Shown: positions 1-7,389 of the stretch, piece after piece | Position numbering within the stretch: position 1 is the first letter of the stretch | How the letters are laid out: every line of letters begins with the position of its first letter | Origin: Betaproteobacteria bacterium | GTDB taxonomy: Bacteria > Acidobacteriota > Terriglobia > Acidiferrales > UBA7541 | Length of the DNA stretch: 45,074 nt | Assembly (NCBI GenBank): GCA_903970165.1 | Contig: CAJCHZ010000096.1 | Coordinates: 1-45,074 of the forward strand | Direction: 5' to 3' | Position numbers and translations under genes: made by a program | The notes under the pieces: model-generated | What the model saw: the letters and a program-made list of their open reading frames with translations, nothing else | Told to the model about the DNA's origin: nothing | Database searches by the model: none

Positions 1-317
1 AAGAAACTCCCGCCCTAAACCGCCTGCAAAGATACATTTCCTCGCGCAACGGTGTAGTTATCGGCGTCGCCGCCGATGAAGACCCAGCCGCGTACCAAAA
101 ATTCCTGCAAGACAAGGGCGTAATCTTCCAGACCTACCGCGATCCCGCCACAAAAAACAATCGTTCCCCCATCGCCGAATCTTACGGCACCACAATGATC
201 CCGGAAACCTACATCATCGGCCGGGACGGCAAAATCGCCCGCAAAATCATTGGTTTTCAGGAATGGGATTCCCCGGAAATGCTGAGATACTTCGATTCCC
301 TGCTCGGCAAAGGCTAG
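1..317 (+). CDS. Thioredoxin-fold (TlpA/AhpC-TSA type) protein, C-terminal part
   Basis: An open frame runs from the window edge to a TAG at 315-317, giving about 104 residues and lacking the start. It reads as the second half of a TlpA/ResA-like thioredoxin fold: a GVVIGVAAD strand, then DPAAYQKFL, then the cis-proline region GTTMIPETYIIG, then the strand DGKIARKIIG and a final helix. In this family the fold reduces disulphides or carries redox equivalents in the periplasm, often for cytochrome c maturation. The CxxC active site would lie upstream of the window, so activity cannot be judged. It converges on the copper ATPase gene. Confidence 0.8.
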   Translation, partial: ETPALNRLQRYISSRNGVVIGVAADEDPAAYQKFLQDKGVIFQTYRDPATKNNRSPIAESYGTTMIPETYIIGRDGKIARKIIGFQEWDSPEMLRYFDSLLGKG

Positions 318-320
318 ATT

Positions 321-371
321 TTTCTTCTCTGTGCCTCTGCGTTCTCCGTGAGCTCCGTGTAACCCTCTTTT
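321..371. repeat. CTCTGTG-type dispersed intergenic repeat, copy 1
   Basis: The short gap between the two convergent genes is a pyrimidine-rich string built from CTCTGTG/CTCCGTG units. A very similar string lies at 38719-38775 in front of ychF. Such CTCTGTG strings look like a dispersed intergenic element rather than a gene or terminator. Function unknown. Confidence 0.35.
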
Positions 372-386
372 GTGAAGTTGCATCCG

Positions 387-2783
387 TCAAAGCGAAACTT
401 TACGCAACCGAAGTGCGTTGGCGATAACGGACACCGAGCTAAAGCTCATCGCCGCGCTGGCCAGCATCGGACTAAGCAGCCACCCAAACACCGGAAAGAA
501 AACCCCCGCCGCCACAGGAATTCCAAGCGCATTATAAAGAAACGCAAACGCCAGATTCTGTTTGATATTCCCAATCGCTGCCCGGCTAAGTTTCCTGGCC
601 CGCACAATCCCGCGCAGATCACCCCTCACCAAAGTAATCCCCGCATTCTCGATTGCCACATCCGTCCCCGTTCCCATGGCGATCCCAACATGCGCCGCAG
701 CCAGCGCCGGCGCGTCATTGATGCCGTCACCAGCCATAGCCACAATCCGCCCTTCCTTGCGGAGTTGCTCGATGATCTCGGCCTTTTGCTGAGGCAACAC
801 TTCCGCCCGGACTTCATCAATACCTAATTCCTTGGCGATAGATTCCGCCGATGCCTTTAGATCGCCAGTAAGCATGACAATCCGCAAGCCTTCCGCCCGT
901 AACGCTCGAATTGCGTCGGGCGTCGTTTCCTTCACGAAGTCCATCAAGACGATGACTCCAATGAATTCCTGATTTACGGCCACCAAAACGTGAGTCGTCG
1001 CCGTGGGGCCGTCCACGCCCAAGCCGAGTTTAATCCGTGCTGCGGCTGATGCTGCGTTCACGCCCTGCGCCAACAAAAACTTTGCACTCCCCACGCGAAC
1101 CATGTCATCCAGAATGCGCCCTTGCGCACCGCCGCCGGGTGTCGCAAGAAATTCTGCTACGGGCGCAAGCTGCAACTCTTTCTCTTTTGCAGCTGTCACG
1201 ATCGCGCGGGCCAGGGGATGTTCACTGGCCTGCTCGACGCTCGCGGCAATTCGCAGCAAATCGTCTTTACTGTATTTTCCTCCCTCAACCACGCCCATGG
1301 GGCCCACAACCGGGTGTCCCTGCGTAAGGGTTCCCGTTTTGTCCACAACCAGCGTGTCCACCTTGGCAAGAGTTTCGAGCGCTTCGGCGTTTCGAACGAG
1401 GACGCCTGCGTGTGCTCCACGACCGACGGCGACCATTATGGACATTGGCGTCGCGAGTCCCAGCGCACAAGGGCAAGCAATGATGAGCACAGCCACCCCT
1501 GCGATAAGCGCGTGAGCAAGGCGTGGCTCAGGGCCAAAAAACGCCCAGCCAATAAATGCCAGGGCAGCGGCAAGAATCACCGCAGGCACAAAATAACCGG
1601 CCACCTTGTCCGCAAGCCTCTGCATCGGCGCGCGGCTCCGCTGCGCTTCGCCGACCAGCCTGACGATTTGCGCGAGAAACGTTTCATGGCCGACGCGTTC
1701 GGCCTGCATCACAAAACTTCCGCTCGTGTTCAGCGTGCCGCCCGTGGCTTTGTCGCCCGCGGCTTTTTCCACCGGCATAGGCTCGCCCGAGACCATGGAC
1801 TCGTCGACTGCGCTGGCGCCTTCGAGGATTACTCCGTCGACGGGAACACTTTCTCCTGGCCGCACGCGCAATCGGTCGCCTACTTTGACGGCTTCGAGCG
1901 GAACGTCTTTTTCGAAGCCATCCGCCAAGATCTGATGTGCTTGCTTCGGGGCCAAATTGAGAAGAGAGCGAATCGCACCACTGGTCTGCCGACGAGCTCG
2001 CAATTCAAGCACTTGACCCAGCAGCACCAGAGTGGTGATGACCGCGGCCGCTTCAAAATAAGTGGAGACCGCTCCATGCATGTCTCGAAACGATGCAGGA
2101 AAAATCTGCGGAAAAAGTGTCGCCGCGACGCTATCGAGATACGCAGCTCCGGTGCCCAACGCAATCAACGTGAACATGTTGGGGCTGCGATTTACAACGG
2201 AAGTCCAGAACCGATGGAAAAAAGGCCAACCGCCCCAAAGAACGACGGGCGTAGCTAGAACAAATTCGATCCAGTTTCGTGGCACAGACGAAAGCGGCAG
2301 CCTGAGTGCATCCCCGAACATGGCGATCACGAGGACGGGCGCAGATAGCGCGACGCCCACCCAGAAACGCGTCTTCATCGAATCGTATTCGGGGTCGGCC
2401 CCCACTTCCGCAAACGCGTCCATCGGTTCCAGCGCCATCCCACAAATCGGGCAGCTCCCCGGCCCCATCTGCACAATCTCCGGATGCATCGGACACGTGT
2501 AACGCATGCTTTTCGCCGCAGCGGAAGCCGCCCCAGCCGCTACGTGAGTAGTCTGTTCAACATGCATAGCCTGCTCGGCATGCGCGTCAACTGCAGAGTG
2601 CCCGGAATGAGCCTGAGGTTCGTGAAGGGGTTTGTCGCCGGCTTTCAAATACTTTTCAGGTTCTTTTTCAAAGCGTTTCGCGCAACCCGCAGAACAGAAA
2701 GAATAGGTTTTGCCAAGGTACTCCCTCTTAGCCGCCGCTTTTGCCGGGTCCACCGTCATTCCACAAATGGGATCTAGTTCCAA
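387..2783 (-). CDS. copA: Copper-translocating P1B-type ATPase (CopA-like)
   Basis: 798 residues. It uses ATP to export monovalent copper from the cytoplasm. The N-terminus has a YHS domain (about 4-47, with CGM and FCSAGC) and then a His-rich linker. Next comes a heavy-metal-binding domain (about 94-121, CPMHP and CPICGM), in place of the usual CxxC HMA domains. The core follows: SGEP near 332, the membrane CPC motif at 437-439 in CPCALGLATP, the phosphorylated Asp at 481 in DKTGTLT, the HP motif in SEHPLA, and GDGINDAP. The last membrane segments carry YN and MSFSS, as in Cu(I) pumps. It lies 48 bp downstream of csoR on the same strand, so copper-induced co-transcription is likely. The metal could in principle be silver. 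Confidence 0.95.
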   Translation of the reverse strand: MELDPICGMTVDPAKAAAKREYLGKTYSFCSAGCAKRFEKEPEKYLKAGDKPLHEPQAHSGHSAVDAHAEQAMHVEQTTHVAAGAASAAAKSMRYTCPMHPEIVQMGPGSCPICGMALEPMDAFAEVGADPEYDSMKTRFWVGVALSAPVLVIAMFGDALRLPLSSVPRNWIEFVLATPVVLWGGWPFFHRFWTSVVNRSPNMFTLIALGTGAAYLDSVAATLFPQIFPASFRDMHGAVSTYFEAAAVITTLVLLGQVLELRARRQTSGAIRSLLNLAPKQAHQILADGFEKDVPLEAVKVGDRLRVRPGESVPVDGVILEGASAVDESMVSGEPMPVEKAAGDKATGGTLNTSGSFVMQAERVGHETFLAQIVRLVGEAQRSRAPMQRLADKVAGYFVPAVILAAALAFIGWAFFGPEPRLAHALIAGVAVLIIACPCALGLATPMSIMVAVGRGAHAGVLVRNAEALETLAKVDTLVVDKTGTLTQGHPVVGPMGVVEGGKYSKDDLLRIAASVEQASEHPLARAIVTAAKEKELQLAPVAEFLATPGGGAQGRILDDMVRVGSAKFLLAQGVNAASAAARIKLGLGVDGPTATTHVLVAVNQEFIGVIVLMDFVKETTPDAIRALRAEGLRIVMLTGDLKASAESIAKELGIDEVRAEVLPQQKAEIIEQLRKEGRIVAMAGDGINDAPALAAAHVGIAMGTGTDVAIENAGITLVRGDLRGIVRARKLSRAAIGNIKQNLAFAFLYNALGIPVAAGVFFPVFGWLLSPMLASAAMSFSSVSVIANALRLRKVSL

Positions 2784-2831
2784 GCCGCTTTCTCCTGGAT
2801 TTCTTTTCAGCCACGAGCCTTGCTCTGCGCG

Positions 2832-3212
2832 TCACCTCAGATGCGTGTAAATCAGTTCCAGCAGCTCGCCGTACATGGCTTCCGCTTCTTCCTTTTTCGC
2901 GCTTCGGAGCGCTTTGGCGGCGCAATGATGTAGATGATTGCGCATCAGGTTTCGCGCCACGCCGCGCAGTGCCTCCTGCACCGAAGCAATCTGCTCGATA
3001 ATGTCCGCGCAATAGCGGTCTTCCTCGACCATCCGCTGCAAACCGCGAACTTGCCCTTCGATGCGCCGCAGGCGCTTTTGATTCGAATGCTTGATTTCCG
3101 CATCCACCGCCACTGCTTTGCGGCCATCGCCCGCCGTGTCGCAGCCGCAGCTCGCCTGCAAAACGTGTTCGCTGGAATGCGCGAGCGTGGCCTTGCTCTT
3201 TCCTTGCGCCAT
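2832..3212 (-). CDS. csoR: CsoR/RcnR-family copper-sensing transcriptional repressor
   Basis: 126 residues from the ATG at 3212. Members of this all-helical DUF156 family bind Cu(I) (RcnR binds Ni/Co) and release operator DNA. The core HSNQKRLRRIEGQVRGLQRMV is the family signature. The Cys-His-Cys ligand set is visible as C in RYCADI, H in the NHLHHC segment, and its final C. A longer version starting at 3233 (adds MGAGYTE) is possible. I prefer 3212 because the longer start lies inside the operator-like repeats. An unusual Cys-containing N-terminal extension (ASCGCD) precedes the core. The gene is first in a csoR-copA pair and is probably autoregulated. Confidence 0.9.
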   Translation of the reverse strand: MAQGKSKATLAHSSEHVLQASCGCDTAGDGRKAVAVDAEIKHSNQKRLRRIEGQVRGLQRMVEEDRYCADIIEQIASVQEALRGVARNLMRNHLHHCAAKALRSAKKEEAEAMYGELLELIYTHLR

Positions 3213-3216
3213 TTCT

Positions 3217-3254
3217 GTATACCCCGCCCCCATATATACCCCATACCCCTATAC
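3217..3254 (-). promoter_or_regulatory. Candidate CsoR operator (double TATACCCC array)
   Basis: This 38-bp stretch directly upstream of csoR holds two near-copies of a module. Each begins TATACCCC, continues with a second C-run and ends in an AT step (TATA or ATATA). The outer ends form GTATA/TATAC. CsoR-type operators are GC-run dyads with TAC/GTA flanks, so position and composition fit an autoregulatory site. No clean -35/-10 pair was found. The exact protected bases are an inference. Confidence 0.5.
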
Positions 3255-3318
3255 ACTGTCAAGCAAGCTGCTCCCTCTTCCTCGCGGCGGGCTTGCTGCC
3301 CCTGCTATAATCCCGAAC

Positions 3319-3540
3319 ATGACACTCGTGGAAATCACTTACGAACTGCAGTCCCCGCTCACCAACCAGCAACTAGGCCTTCTGGGCGAATTCTCAAACA
3401 CATACGGCCTGCGCCGCTTCCGCTTCGACGAAGGCAAAAACCATCTCACCTTCGAGTACGACGCCTCGCGCCTCCGCGAGACACAGGTCGAGCATGTGCT
3501 CGGACGCGCCACCATCGCCGTAACCCGCAAAGTCAACTAA
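3319..3540 (+). CDS. Small uncharacterised protein (73 aa), possibly ferredoxin-like fold
   Basis: The 73-residue frame starts at ATG 3319 (MTLVEITYEL) and ends with TAA at 3540. The residues alternate as strand-helix-strand-strand-helix-strand: VEITYEL, TNQQLGLLGEFSNTYG, RRFRFDE, HLTFEYD, ETQVEHVLGR, TIAVTRKV. That is compatible with a ferredoxin-like (HMA-like) fold but has no CxxC. The frame extends further upstream, but those codons lack any coding character and overlap csoR on the other strand. A TATAAT hexamer at 3306-3311 sits only 7 bp before the ATG, which would imply a leaderless or near-leaderless transcript. Its position back to back with csoR suggests but does not prove a link to metals. 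Confidence 0.65.
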   Translation: MTLVEITYELQSPLTNQQLGLLGEFSNTYGLRRFRFDEGKNHLTFEYDASRLRETQVEHVLGRATIAVTRKVN

Positions 3541-4140
3541 ACGGCAAGGTTGATTGGCAGAGTTGCCGGGTGCTGAGCCGCGAGTCAGTTGTTTGTTGGT
3601 CCGGACGGTGCTGAAGGACAATATCTTACCGTGCGGTTAAATAGAAAACTCATTAGGCCAGAAAGTGAGGCCCCCGCTTGGGATCGGGGGCCCCGGAGAG
3701 TGCGTTTCGTTGTCAGTGTCGTTTTCACACCGACGCGTGGGGTCATCCATCCTAGCTTCCCTCTCAGAGGCAGGTGGGAACGAATTGTGAAAAGTGCCGA
3801 GCAAGCCCCTTCCCCCTCGCTCGACTCTCTCCGCAACCCGTCATGTGAAACGCACTCATGCCCCTCCCTAATGCACGGCTTGCGCCAACCTTCATAGGAT
3901 GGCGGAATTACTCGCAAGTCATTCATTAGCAAATACTTGCTTTAGAATTTGAGTCGCTGGCGCTGCCTCAAGTCGTTCCCATGATTTCAATTCGGAACCG
4001 CTCAAAAACTGAATCGGGAACGCTTGACGCTCCCTCTTCTTCCCAAGGTCGTCCGCAGCCTGGTTACAGGACTCCGGTAACAAGGATTTCGGACTCCCGG
4101 CGCTATAGGTTTTCTGGCCTGCGCCCCTCAAACTCGTGCT
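3541..4140. other. 600-bp stretch without a convincing gene
   Basis: No reading frame here looks like protein. The 102-codon frame at 3589-3897 is rich in Pro, Arg and Ser with no domain character. Visible structure includes a perfect 8-bp stem GGCCCCCG/CGGGGGCC at 3669-3692 with an 8-base loop and no T-tract. There is also a long-range inverted pair CGTTCCC (near 3974) and GGGAACG (near 4015). It may hold the upstream region of the gene at 4141. Confidence 0.5.
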
Positions 4141-4509
4141 ATGCACTTGCCCGCCAACAAGGTAGCGCTCCGCCAAAGGATTTGGCTGGGGATCGCCTTC
4201 CTGCTCGCTTGCGTCCTTGGATGCTCTGTGATTTTGTCGGCGAACACATCGCCGGAGCTACGAGCTCCGGCCGTCGGTACATGCTATTGCCATTGCGCGA
4301 ATGCTCGGGCTCACCGAAGTTGCGTGAAGATTTGCGACTCGCCGAAATACGCCGCTCGTGCGTGGGCGAATTCGTGTGTTAAGCCGAGGCTAAAGTTGCC
4401 CGCGGAAAACCACGACGCCGGTCCGCGCTTTCCGCGTCTTGGCCGCAACGAAAGAGCGCAAGTCTCTGATCCGGCGAAAGATAAAACGGAAAACGAGGTT
4501 GCAGATTAG
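4141..4509 (+). CDS. Small exported Cys-rich protein of unknown function
   Basis: 122 residues. The start MHLPANKVALRQR is followed by a hydrophobic segment (IWLGIAFLLACVLGCSVILSA), a clear export signal or membrane anchor. The mature part opens with a Cys/His cluster, CYCHC then CVKIC and a further C about 15 residues on. It continues with a basic, Pro-containing segment (KPRLKLPAENHDAGPR) and a charged, probably disordered tail. The spacing suggests disulphides or metal binding. I cannot name the family, though I have an unverified impression that similar proteins occur in other Acidobacteriota. The stop overlaps the end of the convergent glycosyltransferase gene by 4 bp. A perfect 9-bp stem (4251-4271) lies inside the coding region. 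Confidence 0.55.
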   Translation: MHLPANKVALRQRIWLGIAFLLACVLGCSVILSANTSPELRAPAVGTCYCHCANARAHRSCVKICDSPKYAARAWANSCVKPRLKLPAENHDAGPRFPRLGRNERAQVSDPAKDKTENEVAD

Positions 4510-5696
4510 ACTAGCGATTTGGCTGGAATCGGCGGAGCGACTTGCTCTTCTGTGTGTGCACTCGACTCACCAAGAAGCCTGGCTAATATCTCCGGGATTT
4601 CAAAAATGGCGCGGTTATTTTGCGCGGCGACGTTCTTGCGGAATTCAGCAAGTCTTGTGGGCTCAAGCATCTGGCGCACGCCCTCGGCGACTTCTTTAAA
4701 ACTGTGCAGCACGATGCCTACGTGCTTCTCCGTTACCCATTCGGGATTGTAGCGTTCCTGCGGCAGCGTCCAGGCATTGCATTCAATTAGCACGGGCAGC
4801 TTTCGCACCATCGCTTCCGCAATGCTGCCTGGGCCGGGCTTCCCAATCAGAAAATCCGCAGCACGCATCAGCTTATGAACTTCCTTTGTGAATCCAACAA
4901 TATGCACGGGCATTTTCCATTGGCGCGCGCGAAGTTTGGCGGCGAGGCCTTCATTGCGGCCGCAAATAAGTATGAGTTGCAGTGGCAGGCCAGCGGCGTC
5001 CAAGCGCTCTGTTATGTCATACATGACCTTCGAGCCATGGCCCCCGAAGAGAACAATCGCAGTAGTCAAGTCGTTGCGCAAACCCATTTCGTTGCGAAGC
5101 GCGACCGGGTCGACGTGGTCTGCCACATAAAAATCAGGGCGCAAAATCATTCCTGATACGGGGAAAATGTGCGCGTCATCGTGGCCAAAGGAGCGGGCCT
5201 GCTCAACGGCCTTCTCTGTTCCTGCAATAACGTACTGCTCCTTGATTGGCTCGATCCAGAAGCGCGGCGGAAAATCAGCGAGGTCAGTGATGAGAGTGAC
5301 GAACGGGCGGCCAGGATAAACCTTGCTCCAGCTTTCACTTATTTCGCGATTGAAGTGCGGAATGACGGAGACGAGAAGATCCGCGGGGTGCTCGCGCCAG
5401 AAATCGGCGAGGAGATTCACCATCGGCCCGTGGAAGATGCGAATCGTAAGTTGCAGTACGCGCAGGAGTTGTTTGCTTCCCAGGGTCCAGCCGTTTTGCA
5501 GCATGATGTTGTATTGCTGCTGGATGCGGATCCCGGTCAGTTTGCGAAGGACGTCGAGGCGGTCGGTAAGATCCTGAAATTGAACGAGTTCCACCTGCCA
5601 GTCGCGCCCCTGTTGCGCCGAAATCGTCTGGAGGGCGATGGCCGCGTTGCGATGCCCGCCGCCGCCGTCATGGAAGACAACGTGGATTTTTTTCAT
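4506..5696 (-). CDS. MGDG-synthase-type glycosyltransferase (GT28)
   Basis: 396 residues. The N-terminus MKKIHVVFHDGGGGHRNAA is the Gly-rich acceptor loop of the MGDG synthase family. The C-terminal half has the GT28 nucleotide-sugar fold (IVLFGGHGSKVM, LILICGRNEGL, ADFLIGKPGPGSIAEAM). Family members transfer a sugar from a UDP donor to diacylglycerol at the cytoplasmic membrane face, making glycolipids. There is no signal peptide. A further acidic, Pro-rich tail follows the catalytic domain. It is divergent from the PHP and PAP2 genes, which also suit a lipid or phosphate-ester theme. The sugar and acceptor are not deducible. Confidence 0.8.
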   Translation of the reverse strand: MKKIHVVFHDGGGGHRNAAIALQTISAQQGRDWQVELVQFQDLTDRLDVLRKLTGIRIQQQYNIMLQNGWTLGSKQLLRVLQLTIRIFHGPMVNLLADFWREHPADLLVSVIPHFNREISESWSKVYPGRPFVTLITDLADFPPRFWIEPIKEQYVIAGTEKAVEQARSFGHDDAHIFPVSGMILRPDFYVADHVDPVALRNEMGLRNDLTTAIVLFGGHGSKVMYDITERLDAAGLPLQLILICGRNEGLAAKLRARQWKMPVHIVGFTKEVHKLMRAADFLIGKPGPGSIAEAMVRKLPVLIECNAWTLPQERYNPEWVTEKHVGIVLHSFKEVAEGVRQMLEPTRLAEFRKNVAAQNNRAIFEIPEILARLLGESSAHTEEQVAPPIPAKSLV

Positions 5697-5860
5697 GGGA
5701 GAGATTGTGCCACAGGGTCAATAGTGAGTGTAAAGAGCAAGCACCATGCCATGTGGATAACTAAACAAGTCCAATGTGTTCATAAAGTTGCATAGACACA
5801 TTAACGGACAATTCGCTGCTTCTTCACAGGCTGTTCATATCTTTGGTTAACAATAGTTTC

Positions 5861-6742
5861 ATGCGCTGCGACCTCCATGTTCACTCGATCGCATCTGGCA
5901 TGTGTCAAACTCCCATCTTTGACCGGTTCTGCCGTGAGTCGTACAACGACCCGACGGAAGTCTACACGCGGCTCAAGAAACTGGGGATGTCCATCGTAAC
6001 CGTAACCGACCACGACTCCATCGATTCCGGGGAAGTTCTCCGGAAACATCCGGACTTTTTTCTGAGCGAAGAAGTAACCGTAAAGATGCCAGAAGGAACC
6101 GAGATGCACCTTGGAGTTTACGGAATCAACGAGCGGGATCACATTGAAATCCAGAAGCGGCGTAAAGACTTCATTTCCCTGGTGATGTATCTGACGGAGA
6201 AGAAGTTGTTTTTCAGCGTGAACCATGTTTTCTCCGGATTGACTGGACGGAGAGACGAGCAGGATTTTTCGTGGTTTGCGTCCTACGTGCCGGCGTTTGA
6301 AGCGCGGAACGGACAGATGTGGCCCGCAGCGAATGAGAGCGCGGCACGGCTGACGTCGAAGCTGGGAAAGATCGCCGTCGGCGGAAGCGACTCGCATACG
6401 ATTGCAGGCGTTGGGCTTACGTACACAGAAGTTCCTGGCGCACGGACGGTAGACGAATTTTTTACCGGCCTGCGAGCCGGCCGGGGACGGGTAAACGGCG
6501 AGCACGGAAGTTACATGAAACTAACTGCGGATGTTTTCAGCATTGTGCGCGCTCTGGCAAAGGAAAAGCCCTGGACCCTGGCGCTTATGCCGCTGGCGTT
6601 GCTGGTGCCCGCGTTTACCGCGGGCCACTGGGTAAATGAGATTCGCTTCTGCCGGAAGTGGGCGGCAGCAGTGGAGAGCGGGGAAAAGCGCCCGCGCATG
6701 CTTTGGGATATGGATTCGAGCCTCGAGGCGAACTGGGGCTAA
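5861..6742 (+). CDS. PHP-domain metal-dependent hydrolase
   Basis: 293 residues from the ATG at 5861 (MRCDLHVHS). A TTG 18 bp earlier is an alternative; neither has a good ribosome-binding site. PHP motifs are present in order: HVHS near the N-terminus, TVTDHDS, a central HLGVYG/NHVFSG pair of His-containing strands, and GGSDSHT. These coordinate a di- or trinuclear metal centre that hydrolyses phosphoesters. After the PHP domain there is a hydrophobic segment (ALMPLALLVPAFTA) and a basic tail, suggesting membrane association. It is followed 40 bp later by a PAP2 phosphatase gene, so the two may be co-transcribed. The substrate is unknown. Confidence 0.85.
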   Translation: MRCDLHVHSIASGMCQTPIFDRFCRESYNDPTEVYTRLKKLGMSIVTVTDHDSIDSGEVLRKHPDFFLSEEVTVKMPEGTEMHLGVYGINERDHIEIQKRRKDFISLVMYLTEKKLFFSVNHVFSGLTGRRDEQDFSWFASYVPAFEARNGQMWPAANESAARLTSKLGKIAVGGSDSHTIAGVGLTYTEVPGARTVDEFFTGLRAGRGRVNGEHGSYMKLTADVFSIVRALAKEKPWTLALMPLALLVPAFTAGHWVNEIRFCRKWAAAVESGEKRPRMLWDMDSSLEANWG

Positions 6743-6782
6743 GAGTTTTTGCCAAGCGTGAGCCGGTATAGGGCGGATAACG

Positions 6783-7334
6783 ATGGCCGTTGCGCGGACA
6801 GTCTGGGGATACATCGAGCGGCGCGATCACCGCGTCATGCGGAGGATGAACCGCTGGCGTGCTCCGCGGTGGGTGCGTTTTTGGATGATACTGGCCACGC
6901 GGATGGGCGACGGGTGGCTGTGGTACGGGCTGGGGATCATGCTGTTGCTGGATGGCGGGGCACAACGGTTTGCCGCGGTCGGAGCGGCGGGCAGCGCGGG
7001 GATAATCGGGATTTTTGTCTTCAAAGGGTTGAAAAAGCTGAGCCAGCGGCCTCGCCCTTGCCAGATTGAGCCGCACTGCTGGTCGAAGGTTCTGCCGCCG
7101 GACCGATTCTCGTTTCCCTCCGGCCATACCATGACGGCGTTTTCCATCGCCCTGGTAGTCAGCTATTTCTATCCTGTGCTTGAGGGTCCGCTTTTCTTCC
7201 TGGCAATCAGCATCGCGGTTTCGCGCATCGTGCTAGGAATGCACTTCCTGAGCGACGTACTTGCTGGGATGGTTTTGGGCGTAGTGCTCGGCTGCGCGTC
7301 GATCACGACGTTCGCTTCCTTCGGATTAATCTAA
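6783..7334 (+). CDS. PAP2-family membrane phosphatase
   Basis: 183 residues with several membrane segments. The three acid-phosphatase signature blocks are seen: KLSQRPRP, then PSGHT, then SRIVLGMHFLSD, supplying the catalytic His pair and phosphate-binding Arg residues. The family removes phosphate from lipid phosphates such as phosphatidate or undecaprenyl pyrophosphate, with the active site on the outer face of the inner membrane. The N-terminal 40 residues are Arg-rich and cytoplasmic in character. Being 40 bp downstream of the PHP gene and near a glycolipid glycosyltransferase, a role in lipid-phosphate turnover is plausible. Undecaprenyl recycling cannot be excluded. Confidence 0.88.
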   Translation: MAVARTVWGYIERRDHRVMRRMNRWRAPRWVRFWMILATRMGDGWLWYGLGIMLLLDGGAQRFAAVGAAGSAGIIGIFVFKGLKKLSQRPRPCQIEPHCWSKVLPPDRFSFPSGHTMTAFSIALVVSYFYPVLEGPLFFLAISIAVSRIVLGMHFLSDVLAGMVLGVVLGCASITTFASFGLI

Positions 7335-7389
7335 ACCAGTTGACATAAACTTCGTTGACCCGCGGACACCTAAGTCCATCTGCGATGCC

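Noticed and set aside
15..383. 122-codon minus-strand frame at the left edge
   Set aside because: It mirrors the thioredoxin-fold gene, which has much better protein character on the plus strand.
1122..2258. Long open frame (378 codons) on the plus strand inside copA
   Set aside because: It is antisense to the well-supported copper ATPase, rich in Arg, His and Gln with no domain. It is an effect of the GC-rich third positions of copA.
3589..3897. 102-codon frame in the 600-bp gap
   Set aside because: No signal peptide, no domain, biased composition and no ribosome-binding site.
4251..4271. Terminator inside the small exported protein gene
   Set aside because: The perfect 9-bp stem has a 3-base loop and no T-tract, and the frame stays open across it.
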